Assembly: GCF_000478885.1 (NCBI RefSeq)
Contig: NC_022567.1
Span: forward strand, 744,001-808,000
Direction: 5' to 3'
Origin: Adlercreutzia equolifaciens DSM 19450
GTDB lineage: Bacteria > Actinomycetota > Coriobacteriia > Coriobacteriales > Eggerthellaceae
DNA: 64,000 nucleotides
Shown: positions 8,071 through 17,161 of the stretch, in pieces
How positions within the stretch are numbered: the first letter of the stretch is position 1
Layout of the letters: every line of letters starts with the position of its first letter
Made by a program: the position numbers and the translations under genes
Notes under the pieces: model-generated
Database searches by the model: none
The model's input: the letters and a program-made list of their open reading frames with translations, nothing else
Told to the model about the DNA's origin: nothing

Positions 8071-10611
8071 ATGGAACTGACTCGACGCACCTTCGTTAAG
8101 AGCACCGCCGTGGCCCTCGCCTCGGCGGCCGCCGCCGGCACTATGGCCGGCTGCTCGTCGCTCGCCGGCACCGGCGGGGATGCGGCAACCTCGGGTGGCG
8201 ACTCCGTGAAGACCGTGGGCGTGTGCCGCTTCTGCGGCTGCGGCTGCGGCGTCATCGTGGAGGCCAAGGACGGCAAGGTGATCTCGGTCACGGGCGACCC
8301 GGAGAACGGCTCGAGCCGCGGCCTGAACTGCGTGAAGGGCTACTACTTGGCCGGCGCGCTGTACGGCGAGGATCGCCTGACCACCCCGCTCATCCGCGAT
8401 GACAAGTCCACCAAGGGCACGCCCGACGGCCTGCGCGAGGCCACCTGGGACGAGGCGCTCGATCTGGTGGCGGGCAAGCTCCGCGACACGTGGAAGGCCG
8501 ACAAGAGCCGCCTGGCGTTCTGGGGAAGCGGCCAGCAGCCCATCGTGGAGGGCTACTGCACGGCGAAGTTCTGGAAGGCGGGCCTGCTCTCCAACAACAT
8601 CGACCCCAACGCGCGTCTGTGCATGGCCTCGGCCGTCGTGGGCTTCATGAACGTCTTCCAGACCGACGAGCCGGCCGGCTGCTATGCCGACATCGACGAG
8701 ACCGACGTCTTCGTCACCTGGGGCGCCAACATGGCCGAGGCCCATCCCATGCTGTACTCGCGCCTGACGGCCCGCAAGCTCGCCGACGAGGCCGTGCGCC
8801 ACTACGACGTGACCACCATGACCACCCGCACCTCGGCCTCGGCCGACAAGGTGCTCACCTTCCGCCCGGGCAGCGACATCGCCATCGCCAACGCCATCGC
8901 GAACTACCTCATCGTGAACGACAAGTACGACCACGACTTCGTGGCCGACCACGTGCAGTTCAAGCAGGGCACCGAGAACATCGGCAACGCCACCGACGAC
9001 GGCTACGACAAGAGCGACATCGGCCAGGCCGTCGACAATGTGGAGCCCATCACTTTCGAAGCCTTCGCCGCGCGTCTGGCCCCCTACACCCTGGAGTACG
9101 CCTCCGAGCTTTCCGGCGTGCCGGCCGAGGATATCCAGGAGCTGGCCGAGGTGTTCGCCGACAAGAGCCGCAAGGTGCTCTCGCTTTGGACCATGGGCGT
9201 GAACCAGCACAACCGCGGCACCTGGATGAACCACTGCATTTACAACATCCACTTGCTCACCGGTCGCTACGCCCGTCCCGGCGACGGCGCCTTCTCGCTG
9301 ACCGGCCAGCCCACGGCCTGCGGAACGGCTCGCGAGGTGGGCACCTTCTCGCACCGCCTTCCCGCCGACCTGGTGGTGAAGAACCCGGATCACCGCCGCT
9401 ATACCGAGGCCATTTGGGACTTGCCCAACGGCTACCTGGACGCCATCGAGAAACCCGGTTACCACACAGTGAAGATGTTCCGCGAACTTTCCAAGGGCGG
9501 CATCGATTTCCTCTGGAGCGCCCACAACAACTGGGCCGTGTCGATGCCCAACCTCACCCGTTTCCTCGGGCGCGGCGACCTGAAGGGAATCAACGACGCC
9601 TTCATCTGCGTGTCCGAGGTGTATCCGACGCTGTCCTGCCAGTACGCCGACGTGGTGCTGCCGGCGGCCATGTGGGTCGAGCGCGAGGGCGCCTTCGGTA
9701 ACGGCGAGCGCCGCACGGCCGTGTTCGAGAAGGCCGTGGACGCCCCGGGCGAGGCCAAGTGGGATCTCTGGATGCTCATGGAAGTGGCCAAGCGCGTGCT
9801 GGCCGGCGAGCAGATCGGCGGCGAGGACGCCTTCAACCACCTGTTCGGCGCCTGGTACGACGCCGAGGCCGGCGCTTTCAAGGGTACCGACCGCGAGGTG
9901 TGCTCGAGCATCTGGGAGGAGTACCGCACCTTCAGCAACCCGAGCCTGAACCCGGATGCCGAGGCCATCAACGCCGAGGCGAAGCTGAAGATGGAGGCCA
10001 AGCAGCTGGCCCCCTACGAGGAGTACATTCACAACCACGGCCTCACCTGGCCCGTGCGCGAGGTGGACGGGAAGTGGCTGCCGACGCTGTGGCGCTTCTG
10101 CGACGGCCCCCAGGAGGACGGCTTCGACCAGTACGGCGTGGAAACCTACGGTGAGCACGACAAGGCCGGCGGCGTGAGCTTCTACAAATCCGCCGACAAG
10201 AAGCCCTCGGCGGTGTTCCGCCCCTACGAGCCGCCGGCGGAGGAGCCCAGCGACGAGTATCCGTTCTGGTTCTGCACGGGTCGTCTGCTGGAGCACTGGC
10301 ACACCGGATCGATGACCCGTCGCGTGCCCGAGCTCAATCGCGCGCTGCCCGAGGCGCTGCTGGACATGAACCCGGCCGACTGCGAGCGCCTCGGCGTGAC
10401 CGACGGCGATCGCGTGCGCCTCACCTCGCGCTTCGGCACCTGCGACATCACGGTGTCCACGGCCGGCCGCACTCGGCCCCCCGCGGGCATGGTGTTCGCG
10501 CCGTTCTTCGCGGAGGAGACGTTGATCAACCTCGTGGTGCAGGACACCTACTGCCCGCTTTCGAAAGAGCCCGATTTCAAGAAGACCTGCGTTTCCATCG
10601 AGAAGATTTAA
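8071..10611 (+). CDS. napA: Nitrate reductase catalytic subunit NapA (molybdopterin, Tat-exported)
   Basis: 846 residues from ATG 8071 (GAGGAACAAG before it). Tat signal TRRTFVKSTAVALASAAAAG. [4Fe-4S] ligands Cys52, Cys55, Cys59 and Cys87 (CRFCGCGC...NCVKG). NARLCMASAV places the molybdenum-ligand cysteine at 184, as in NapA rather than formate dehydrogenase (Sec) or NasA. The C-terminal dinucleotide-binding domain includes GRLLEHWHTGSMTRR. The enzyme reduces nitrate to nitrite on the outer face of the membrane. Neighbours napG, napB, napD and napH support Nap over other DMSO-reductase family members. The signal also contains a lipobox-like AGC, so lipid anchoring is possible. Confidence 0.93.
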   Translation: MELTRRTFVKSTAVALASAAAAGTMAGCSSLAGTGGDAATSGGDSVKTVGVCRFCGCGCGVIVEAKDGKVISVTGDPENGSSRGLNCVKGYYLAGALYGEDRLTTPLIRDDKSTKGTPDGLREATWDEALDLVAGKLRDTWKADKSRLAFWGSGQQPIVEGYCTAKFWKAGLLSNNIDPNARLCMASAVVGFMNVFQTDEPAGCYADIDETDVFVTWGANMAEAHPMLYSRLTARKLADEAVRHYDVTTMTTRTSASADKVLTFRPGSDIAIANAIANYLIVNDKYDHDFVADHVQFKQGTENIGNATDDGYDKSDIGQAVDNVEPITFEAFAARLAPYTLEYASELSGVPAEDIQELAEVFADKSRKVLSLWTMGVNQHNRGTWMNHCIYNIHLLTGRYARPGDGAFSLTGQPTACGTAREVGTFSHRLPADLVVKNPDHRRYTEAIWDLPNGYLDAIEKPGYHTVKMFRELSKGGIDFLWSAHNNWAVSMPNLTRFLGRGDLKGINDAFICVSEVYPTLSCQYADVVLPAAMWVEREGAFGNGERRTAVFEKAVDAPGEAKWDLWMLMEVAKRVLAGEQIGGEDAFNHLFGAWYDAEAGAFKGTDREVCSSIWEEYRTFSNPSLNPDAEAINAEAKLKMEAKQLAPYEEYIHNHGLTWPVREVDGKWLPTLWRFCDGPQEDGFDQYGVETYGEHDKAGGVSFYKSADKKPSAVFRPYEPPAEEPSDEYPFWFCTGRLLEHWHTGSMTRRVPELNRALPEALLDMNPADCERLGVTDGDRVRLTSRFGTCDITVSTAGRTRPPAGMVFAPFFAEETLINLVVQDTYCPLSKEPDFKKTCVSIEKI

Positions 10612-10623
10612 GGAGGGGTACCC

Positions 10624-10965
10624 ATGCGGACCATGAAGAAGTCGAAGATGATCTGCGCCGCCGTGCTGACCGGCGTGCTGGGGGCCGCGGCGCTGGCCGG
10701 GTGCGCCCACAAGACGGCCGACACCGGTGCCACCTACAATCCCGGGGAGCCGCCGCTCATGACGGCGAGCCACGAGGGCCGCTACGAGAGCCTGGGCGCG
10801 GCCGGCTGCTTCGGCTGCCACGGCGGCAGCGACGAGGTGGAGGTGTTCCTGGCGGCCGCCACGCCGCTGCCTGCCGACCACTATGTGGGCGGGGATGTGT
10901 CCACCCACGAGATCGACGGCCCTCGCGCCGAGTGCATCACCTGCCATCCGGTGGCCCAGGAGTAG
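10624..10965 (+). CDS. napB: NapB-like diheme cytochrome c, lipoprotein
   Basis: 113 residues after the strong site AAGGAGG. The signal peptide ends LAGC, a lipobox, so the protein is probably lipid-anchored outside the membrane. There are two heme motifs, CFGCH and CITCH; the order Met...CxxCH...His-Tyr...Arg-x-x-CxxCH follows NapB, which hands electrons to NapA. It is shorter than proteobacterial NapB, which is periplasmic and soluble. It begins 12 bp after napA. Heme attachment would rely on the ccm genes downstream. Confidence 0.83.
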   Translation: MRTMKKSKMICAAVLTGVLGAAALAGCAHKTADTGATYNPGEPPLMTASHEGRYESLGAAGCFGCHGGSDEVEVFLAAATPLPADHYVGGDVSTHEIDGPRAECITCHPVAQE

Positions 10966-10968
10966 GTC

Positions 10969-11223
10969 ATGGAAGACGAGAAGGTGGTCATCTCCTCGCT
11001 GGTGGTGGAGGCGCGGCCGGAATCGGTGGATGCGGTGGCGCGGGCCCTGGCGGCTATGGAGGGGGTGGAGATGCACGAGGTGAACGGGTACAAGATCGTC
11101 GTCACCATCGAGGCTTCCTCCACCGGCGCCTCGCACGAGATTTCGAGCCGGTTCATTCAGATTCCAGGGGTGCTGAACGTGAATCTCGTGTACGTCAACT
11201 TTGAGGATGAGACACTCGGGTAG
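10969..11223 (+). CDS. napD: NapD chaperone for NapA
   Basis: 84 residues, 3 bp after napB. Ferredoxin-like fold with the NapD pattern VVISSLVVEARPES ... GVEMHEVNGYKIVVTIE and ISSRFIQIPGVLNVNLVY. NapD binds the Tat signal peptide of NapA and holds back export until the molybdenum cofactor is inserted. Cytoplasmic. Size and position inside the nap cluster fit well. Confidence 0.88.
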   Translation: MEDEKVVISSLVVEARPESVDAVARALAAMEGVEMHEVNGYKIVVTIEASSTGASHEISSRFIQIPGVLNVNLVYVNFEDETLG

Positions 11224-11239
11224 CGACTCTCCGCCGGTC

Positions 11240-11349
11240 GGGACCACGGGGTATTCTGATTCGCTCAGACAGTCCTCGCTCGGCGAAACAGCCCACTGGG
11301 CTGTTTCGTTCGCTGCGGAACTCGCTCGGTCAGAACACCCCGTGTTCCC
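11240..11349. repeat. Nested palindrome between napD and napH (AACAGCCC-core family)
   Basis: Arms 11240-11259 and 11330-11349 pair at 18 of 20 positions (GGGACCACGGGGTATTCTGA). The core has TTCGCTCAGACAGTCCTCGC, then GAAACAGCCC-ACT-GGGCTGTTTC. The segment matches, in reverse orientation, the repeat inside ccmB at 17893-18046 over GATTCGCTCAGACAGTCCTC and the GCTCGGTCAGARCACCCC end. It fills most of the 157-bp napD-napH gap. Confidence 0.78.
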
Positions 11350-11380
11350 TCTACACATTGCCATTGTTGAGGAGAAAATT

Positions 11381-12355
11381 GTGACTCGATCCATGGGAAA
11401 GATAACGCTGGTGCGGCGGGTGGTGCAGGTTTGCATGTTGGGGCTGTTCTGCTTGCCGCCGCTGCTGGCCGGATGGGGGCTGGCGGGGCTGTTCGCGGGC
11501 GGCGACGGGGAAGTGGCGACGCCGGCCGAAGGCGTCTTCTTCGGCAGCCTGTCCTCCTCGAGCGTTGCCGGCGTGCCGTTGTTCGACCCGTTGGGCGCCT
11601 TGGAAGTGATGGCGGCGTCGCGCGGCTTGCTGGCGGCTTCGGCGCTTACGGGCGCTCTGCTTATCGTTGTGGTCTACGGGCTCGTGCGCGGGCGCGCCTT
11701 TTGCGGCTGGGTGTGCCCGGTGAACCTCATCGGCGAGGGCGTGGATGCGGCTCGTCGACGGCTCGGCATCGAAGTGCCCGAGCGCACGGTGCCGCGGCGC
11801 GCGAAGATCGGTGTGGCAGTGGCGGTGGTGCTGCTGTCGGTCCTCGTGGGCTTTCCCGTCTTCGAGCTGATCTCGCCCATCGGCGCGGTGAACAAGGGCC
11901 TCGTGTTCGGCGGCTTTGCCGGGGCGGGCACGCTTTTGGCCATCGTCATCGCCGAGCTGCTCGTCAGCCGCCGTCTGTGGTGCCGAGCGCTTTGCCCCTT
12001 GGGCGGCACCTTCCAAGTGCTCGGGCGCGCGGGCCAGGTGAACGTTGCCATCGATCACGACGCCTGCATTCACTGCGACAAGTGCACCCGGGTCTGTCTC
12101 GCCGATCCCGAGATCCTCGCACCGGTGCTGACGGGGGAGGATGCGATCGTGCGTGCCGGCGACTGCATGGCCTGCGGTGCCTGCGTTGACACGTGCCCCA
12201 CTTCCGCCCTGCGCTTTCGTTTTGGGCGCCCCCGCCGTTCCCAAAAGGGTACCGAAAGCGGATCGGCGAGAAGTCGCAAAGACGTTGATGTCGCAGTGAC
12301 GGTTGCAGCCGGGGGAATCGGCTCGCCGGACATCCCTTCCCGAGAAGAAATGTAA
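11381..12355 (+). CDS. napH: NapH-like quinol dehydrogenase membrane ferredoxin
   Basis: 324 residues from GTG 11381, chosen because GAGGAG lies 6 bp upstream; a longer frame would translate the preceding repeat. About four hydrophobic helices, with the membrane-associated motifs FCGWVCPVN and WCRALCPLG, then two [4Fe-4S] motifs CIHCDKCTRVC and CMACGACVDTCP. NapH oxidises menaquinol and passes electrons to NapG/NapB. The last ~45 residues are polar, low in conservation and probably cytoplasmic. Confidence 0.87.
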   Translation: MTRSMGKITLVRRVVQVCMLGLFCLPPLLAGWGLAGLFAGGDGEVATPAEGVFFGSLSSSSVAGVPLFDPLGALEVMAASRGLLAASALTGALLIVVVYGLVRGRAFCGWVCPVNLIGEGVDAARRRLGIEVPERTVPRRAKIGVAVAVVLLSVLVGFPVFELISPIGAVNKGLVFGGFAGAGTLLAIVIAELLVSRRLWCRALCPLGGTFQVLGRAGQVNVAIDHDACIHCDKCTRVCLADPEILAPVLTGEDAIVRAGDCMACGACVDTCPTSALRFRFGRPRRSQKGTESGSARSRKDVDVAVTVAAGGIGSPDIPSREEM

Positions 12356-12389
12356 GCAAGGTGTAACCGTCCCCTTCCTCCGCTGTTGC

Positions 12390-12434
12390 TGTCCCCATGA
12401 ATATGAGTGAAACTGTCCCTTTTCGGTGATGGGA
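12390..12434. repeat. REP-like repeat (CCGTCCCC family) upstream of nrfA
   Basis: GTCCCCATGAA...GAAACTGTCCCTTTTCG...GATGGGAC resembles 7204-7255 in order and sequence. It lies in the napH-nrfA gap. A further CCGTCCCC is at 12368. Confidence 0.5.
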
Positions 12435-12514
12435 CCCACGGCGTAAGCTTGGGCTATCGTTGCGGCCGTCCAGGGCGCGGCCGCCCGTGAGACAAGCGAT
12501 CAAAAGGAGGGACC

Positions 12515-13789
12515 ATGAAACGATCGACGTTCAAGACGGCGGCCGTCGCGGCAGGTACCGTGGCGCTCGTCGCGGCGCTGGCCGCCTGTGCGCCGGCCGC
12601 CCAGGAACCGGCGGCGGCGCCGTCCGGGGGAGGAAGCGACGCCCCCGCGGCCGCGGCTCCCGCCGAGACCCCCGAGCCCGATTCCTTCGGCGTCGTGGTA
12701 GCGGAATCTTGGAAGGACATCTATCCCAACGAGTACCAGACCTATATGGCCAACGAGTCCAACAGCCCCCAGGGCAAGCAGGACTACCTGACCGAGTACC
12801 CGGAGCTGGTGACCATGTACGCCGGCTACGGCTTCGCCAAGGGCTACGACGAGGCGGCGGGGCATCCCTACAGCCTGCAGTCCGTGGCCGAGACGCCCCG
12901 CGTGAACGAGAACACGCTGGCCAACTGCATCACCTGCAAGACGCCCCAGTACACCGCTATGGTGAACTCCGAGGGCGATTCGGCCTACCAGAAGCCCTTC
13001 GCCGAGGTGCTCATGCAGATGACCGAGCCCATCAGCTGCTACAACTGCCATGAGAACGACCCGACGAAGACCACGGTCACCCAGAAGTTCTTCGTGAATT
13101 CCATGGGTTCCGATGTGGATAAGGTCTCCACCGATTCCCAGGTGTGCGGCCAGTGCCACAACGAGTACTACTTCGCCCCCGAGACCAAGGCCACCACGAA
13201 TCCCTACACGGGGCTCGAGGGCATGACCGCCGAGGCCATTCTCGCCTACTACGACGAGATGGGCTTCAAGGATTGGGAGCACACCGAGACCGGCGCCCCC
13301 ATGCTGAAGGCCCAGCACCCTGAATTCGAGACCATCTACGGCGGCGCGCAGTCCTCCATGGCCAAGCAGGGCTACACCTGCGCCGACTGCCACATGGCCC
13401 CCGCCAAGGCCGAGGACGGCACCGAGTACAGCTCCCACAACCTGGTGAACCCCACCGAGGATCCTGCCATCATGGAGAAGTGCGAGGGCTGCCACGCCGA
13501 CCTGCCCGGGCAGATCGTCCAGTGGCAGAAGGAGACCACCGACCGCGAGCACGAGCTGGCGGCCAAGCTGGACGCCTACATCAAGACCCTGGCAGAGCAG
13601 AAGGACTCCCTGGATGAGGCCACTCTGGAGCAGGCTCGCCAGATCCACCGTCATGCACAGTTCTACTGGGACTACGTGATGGTGGAGAACTCCGAGGGCG
13701 CCCACAACCCGGGTCTGGCCCAGGAGAACCTCGACAAGTGCGAGGACGAGCTGAAGGCCGGCTACGCCCTGCTGAACATGACCTACTAA
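12515..13789 (+). CDS. nrfA: Ammonia-forming cytochrome c nitrite reductase NrfA (lipoprotein)
   Basis: 424 residues after AAGGAGG. Signal with lipobox LAAC, then an Ala/Pro/Gly linker of ~30 residues. The catalytic heme motif is CITCK (138-142) with lysine as proximal ligand; four further hemes are at CYNCH (~175), CGQCH (~211), CADCH (~289) and CEGCH (~323). It reduces nitrite to ammonium with six electrons outside the membrane. No nrfH, the usual quinol-oxidising partner, is next to it; nap genes precede it and ccm genes follow. The lipid anchor may replace the docking function of NrfH, but the electron donor is unknown. Confidence 0.95.
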   Translation: MKRSTFKTAAVAAGTVALVAALAACAPAAQEPAAAPSGGGSDAPAAAAPAETPEPDSFGVVVAESWKDIYPNEYQTYMANESNSPQGKQDYLTEYPELVTMYAGYGFAKGYDEAAGHPYSLQSVAETPRVNENTLANCITCKTPQYTAMVNSEGDSAYQKPFAEVLMQMTEPISCYNCHENDPTKTTVTQKFFVNSMGSDVDKVSTDSQVCGQCHNEYYFAPETKATTNPYTGLEGMTAEAILAYYDEMGFKDWEHTETGAPMLKAQHPEFETIYGGAQSSMAKQGYTCADCHMAPAKAEDGTEYSSHNLVNPTEDPAIMEKCEGCHADLPGQIVQWQKETTDREHELAAKLDAYIKTLAEQKDSLDEATLEQARQIHRHAQFYWDYVMVENSEGAHNPGLAQENLDKCEDELKAGYALLNMTY

Positions 13790-13873
13790 AAGGCGCGTCG
13801 CGCTCCCTCGCCCCTGCGGCGATGGGGCGCACCGCTCGACAATCGTGCCGGACCGCCCTGCCGGCATCCTCCC

Positions 13874-13908
13874 CGAAGGCGCGCACCCACCCGCGGTGCG
13901 CGCCTTCG
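13874..13908. terminator. Strong hairpin after nrfA, likely terminator
   Basis: CGAAGGCGCGCACC / GGTGCGCGCCTTCG with a 7-nt loop, about 85 bp after the nrfA stop. There is no clear T-run, so termination efficiency is uncertain. The rest of the 338-bp nrfA-ccmE gap shows nothing else recognisable. Confidence 0.5.
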
Positions 13909-14127
13909 CTTGCGCTCGGTCTCCTTATAGGGGGGTCGAAGAGGCGCGGGTTGGCGGCGCGAGACTCCTTCCCATTGCGAAAGTGTTGCGATTACGCTGA
14001 TCTGCTGGTTTCGGTGGAATCTAAAGCGCGGTTCTGCATGGCTTGGGCGATACTGGCCGTTGGTAATTTTTCGGGCCTTCGGGGAGGCAGGTCCACACCG
14101 CTTTGGTACCTTAGAAACAGGAGGACT

Positions 14128-14793
14128 ATGAACGCGAAGATGAAGAAGAGGATGATCGCCGTCTCCGGCGTCATCGTCATCGTGCTTATCTTGGTGCTCG
14201 CATTCGTAGGAGGCAACACCGCCGCCACGACCATGAGCATCGCGGAGGCCGCCGAGAATCCCCAGGCGGGCCAGAAGGTGCAAGTGTCGGGCAACGTGGT
14301 GCAGGATTCCTTCTCCACGAGCAATGACGTGCTCACCTTCAAGATTTACGACCCTGAGGGCGACCCCGCCACGCAGCTTGAGGTGCGCTACGACGGCGCC
14401 GCCTCGTCCACGTTCGGCAACGACGTGACCGCCATTTGCACGGGCAAGATCAACGATGCGGGCGTGCTGGAGTGCTCCGAGCTGGTGACGAAGTGCCCCT
14501 CGAAGTACGAGAACGCCGACAGCGCCCTTACGGTGGAACAGCTGCTCGGTTACGGCGAGAGCGTCTACGGCAACGTCGTGAAGGTGGCCGGCTCGGTCGG
14601 CGCCGGGTCGCTTAAGGCCGCGGGCCAGGGCGACCGCTTCATCCTCGTCGACGCGGAGACCGGCGACTCGATGCCGGTCGTCTTCGAGGGCGCGCTTTCC
14701 GACGGGATCGCCGACGGTTCCGCTGTGGTGCTCACGGGCTCCCTCGGCGCCGACGGCAAGTTCGCCGCCACCGATGTCGCACTGGAGGGCTAG
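14128..14793 (+). CDS. ccmE: CcmE-like heme chaperone, C-x3-Y type, with extra C-terminal OB-like domain
   Basis: 221 residues from ATG 14128 (AGGAGGACT before it; the open frame upstream has no good start). One N-terminal membrane helix, then an OB-fold with the heme-binding motif CPSKY (Cys123, Tyr127) in place of the His-x3-Tyr of proteobacteria; the cysteine form is known from archaea and some Gram-positive and sulfate-reducing bacteria. Residues ~135-221 (VYGNVVKVAGSV ... GSAVVLTGSLGADGKF) look like a second OB-type repeat, beyond the usual ~150 residues. It carries heme from CcmABCD to CcmF. Confidence 0.85.
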   Translation: MNAKMKKRMIAVSGVIVIVLILVLAFVGGNTAATTMSIAEAAENPQAGQKVQVSGNVVQDSFSTSNDVLTFKIYDPEGDPATQLEVRYDGAASSTFGNDVTAICTGKINDAGVLECSELVTKCPSKYENADSALTVEQLLGYGESVYGNVVKVAGSVGAGSLKAAGQGDRFILVDAETGDSMPVVFEGALSDGIADGSAVVLTGSLGADGKFAATDVALEG

Positions 14794-14796
14794 CCC

Positions 14797-17157
14797 ATGT
14801 CGATGATCGGACTTCTCGGCCTGCTCGTGGCCTTTGCCGGCTGCGTCATCTCGGTGCTGTGCCTGGGCGTGGCCCATATCCTTTACAAGAAGCGCTCCTT
14901 CGAGCGCTCCGACACCTTCGCCTGGGGCGGACGGGTGGCCGCGGTGCTCACGGCGGTGGCGCTCACGGTGTGTTGCGCCGTGCTCGTGTGGTGCTTCTTC
15001 TCGGGCGACAACACCATCCAGTACGTGCTGGACAACCGCTCCACCTCCACGGCCCCCGAGGCGTGGCTCTACAAGCTCGCCGGTCTTTGGGCGGGGCGTC
15101 AGGGCTCGCTGCTGTTCTGGGCGTGGCTCATTGCCGTGTTCAACGCGGTGCTCGTGTTCGCCACGCGCAAGAATGCGCGCCCGCTCGATAACGGTGCGCT
15201 CGCCATCTCCTCGCTCGTGCTGACGGCCTTTGTGTCGGTACTGCTGTTCTCCGAGGGCAACATGCCCTTCATCGTGACCGACTCGCGCTACTTCGGCGAC
15301 GATGGCACGCTGTCGGTCATGGCCTCGGCCCGTTCCATGAACGCGCTTCTGGAGCACTGGGCCATGGCGATTCACCCGCCGACGCTGTTCATCGGCTACG
15401 CGGGCCTCACCATTCCGTTCGCTTACGCCATCTCCGCGCTCATCGTCAACGACGATTCCACGGAATGGGTGAACCGCTCGACGCCCTACCTCATGTTCTC
15501 GTGGCTTCTGCTCGGCATCGGCATCGGGCTGGGCGCCGTGTGGGCCTACGTGGTGCTCGGCTGGGGCGGCTACTGGGGCTGGGATCCGGTGGAGAACGCC
15601 AGTCTGCTCCCCTGGCTCGTGGGCGTGGCGCTCATCCACTCGTTCACAGTGTACCGCCAGCGCGGCGCTTTCAAGCGCTGGAGCGTGTTCTGCGCCTGCC
15701 TCACCTTCTGCTTCGTGGTGCTGGGCACCTTCATCACCCGTTCGGGCCTCGTGCAGTCGGTGCACGCCTTCGAGGGCGACCCGGTTTCGCTCGTCATGTT
15801 CGGCGCGCTCATCATCTGCTCGCTTCTGGCCGGCATCGTGGGCCTTATCGTGCGCCGCAAGAACTTCGGTGCGACGGATGCGGCCGATGACGACATCGAG
15901 TCGATGATGTCGAAGGAAGCGGCCTACTACGTGAACAACCTCATCATGATCGTGTTCGCCGTGCTTCTGGCCTACATGACGGTGTCCTCGGCCCTGCCGA
16001 GCTGGCTGCCCTTCGGCGGCCAGTCCCTGTCGGCCGGCACCTACAACGCCATCGCCCGGCCCTTGGGCATCGCCTATCTGGCCGTGCTCGCCATCTGCCC
16101 GCTTCTGGGCTGGCGCCGCACCGACAAGAAGGCGTTCTGGCGAAATGCCCGCGTGCCGGCGCTGTGCGCGCTCGTGCTGTTCATCGTGCTCATGATCTAT
16201 TTCGCCACATACCTTCTGCCCAGCTACCAGGCCATGATCGACATGGGCGGCACCCAGGCCTCGGGCCTGCTGGAGCAGGGCAACCCCATCTACTACAACG
16301 GCCTGGCCGTGGTGGGCTTCGCCGTGGCGAGCCTTCTGTTCTTCAACGCGCTGTTCATGGCCGTCCGTTCGCTCAAGCGGGTCGATGGCGCCAAGCTGCG
16401 CCGCCGTCTGTCGCTGTTCGGCGGCTCGGTGGCCCACGGGGCCATGGCCATCATTCTGGTGGGCCTCATCGGCTCGTCCATGTACGTGACCGAGATCACG
16501 GGGTATCTGCCCTACGACGAGGAGAGCGATTCGGTTTCCGAGACCTTCGACATCCAGGACTTCCAGCTCACCTATACGGGCAACTCCATCGATGAGCTCG
16601 GCAACGGCAACGTGCGCTACGCGCTCACCTTCGACGTAACGAAGGACGGCCAGTTCGTGGGCACGGTGAATCCGGCCGTGCAGCTGGTGAGCGCCACCCA
16701 GCAGCAGAAGCTGGAGGCGAGCGTCATCGGGTTCCCGCTGGAGGACTTGTTCGTGGTGTACCGCGGCGTGAACGACGAGGGCGACTTCTCGATGGACGTG
16801 CGCGTGAACCCGCTCATCTCGTTCGTGTGGGTGGGCTTCGCCCTGCTCATGGTGGGGTGTCTGATCCCGCTGTTCGCCAAGCGCGCCGAGCGCCGTCGCG
16901 GCGGTTCGGCCGTGGGCGATGTGCCCGCTGCCGAGCTGGCGGAGGCCGAGCCGAAGGAGCGCGGGAAGGCCTCGCGCGACGCGGCGCCCCGCAAGAGCGT
17001 CGTCGAGGAGACGGCGGCTGTGGAAGTGGCGCTCGTGGAAGATGCCGAGGGCGACGCGGCGGCCGATGCGGACGCGGCGGCAGTGGCCGAGGCGTCCGGT
17101 GATACCGCAGATGCTGATGCCGACGCCGCCGACGCCGGCTCGAAGGCGGGGGAGTAG
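14797..17157 (+). CDS. ccmF: Cytochrome c heme lyase subunit CcmF
   Basis: 786 residues, 3 bp after ccmE. About 14 membrane helices with the heme-handling WWD motif GGYWGWDPVENASLLPWL (~257-274) and the conserved HPPTLFIGY. The last ~110 residues form an Ala/Asp/Glu-rich, low-complexity cytoplasmic tail not seen in E. coli CcmF. CcmF joins heme from CcmE to CxxCH motifs. No ccmG, ccmH or ccmI is in the window, so thiol reduction and apocytochrome handling must be encoded elsewhere. Being next to nrfA, it may also serve the CxxCK site. Confidence 0.93.
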   Translation: MSMIGLLGLLVAFAGCVISVLCLGVAHILYKKRSFERSDTFAWGGRVAAVLTAVALTVCCAVLVWCFFSGDNTIQYVLDNRSTSTAPEAWLYKLAGLWAGRQGSLLFWAWLIAVFNAVLVFATRKNARPLDNGALAISSLVLTAFVSVLLFSEGNMPFIVTDSRYFGDDGTLSVMASARSMNALLEHWAMAIHPPTLFIGYAGLTIPFAYAISALIVNDDSTEWVNRSTPYLMFSWLLLGIGIGLGAVWAYVVLGWGGYWGWDPVENASLLPWLVGVALIHSFTVYRQRGAFKRWSVFCACLTFCFVVLGTFITRSGLVQSVHAFEGDPVSLVMFGALIICSLLAGIVGLIVRRKNFGATDAADDDIESMMSKEAAYYVNNLIMIVFAVLLAYMTVSSALPSWLPFGGQSLSAGTYNAIARPLGIAYLAVLAICPLLGWRRTDKKAFWRNARVPALCALVLFIVLMIYFATYLLPSYQAMIDMGGTQASGLLEQGNPIYYNGLAVVGFAVASLLFFNALFMAVRSLKRVDGAKLRRRLSLFGGSVAHGAMAIILVGLIGSSMYVTEITGYLPYDEESDSVSETFDIQDFQLTYTGNSIDELGNGNVRYALTFDVTKDGQFVGTVNPAVQLVSATQQQKLEASVIGFPLEDLFVVYRGVNDEGDFSMDVRVNPLISFVWVGFALLMVGCLIPLFAKRAERRRGGSAVGDVPAAELAEAEPKERGKASRDAAPRKSVVEETAAVEVALVEDAEGDAAADADAAAVAEASGDTADADADAADAGSKAGE

Positions 17158-17161
17158 TCCC

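Noticed and set aside
11201..11380. N-terminal extension of NapH through the repeat
   Set aside because: GTG 11381 has a well-spaced GAGGAG; the extension would overlap napD and translate repeat sequence. Unlike ccmB, a good start exists after the repeat.
7585..11436. 1283-codon open frame on the minus strand across napA-napD
   Set aside because: Antisense shadow of napG/A/B/D caused by high GC third positions; Gly/Val/His/Leu-rich, no domain, no ribosome site, and the plus-strand genes have clear families.
13786..16437. 883-codon minus-strand frame over ccmE-ccmF
   Set aside because: Antisense shadow; composition rich in His, Arg, Gly and Glu, no recognisable domain.
16919..17161. N-terminal extension of CcmA
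   Set aside because: Arg/Pro-rich shadow of the ccmF tail; the ABC domain starts at GTG 17162.
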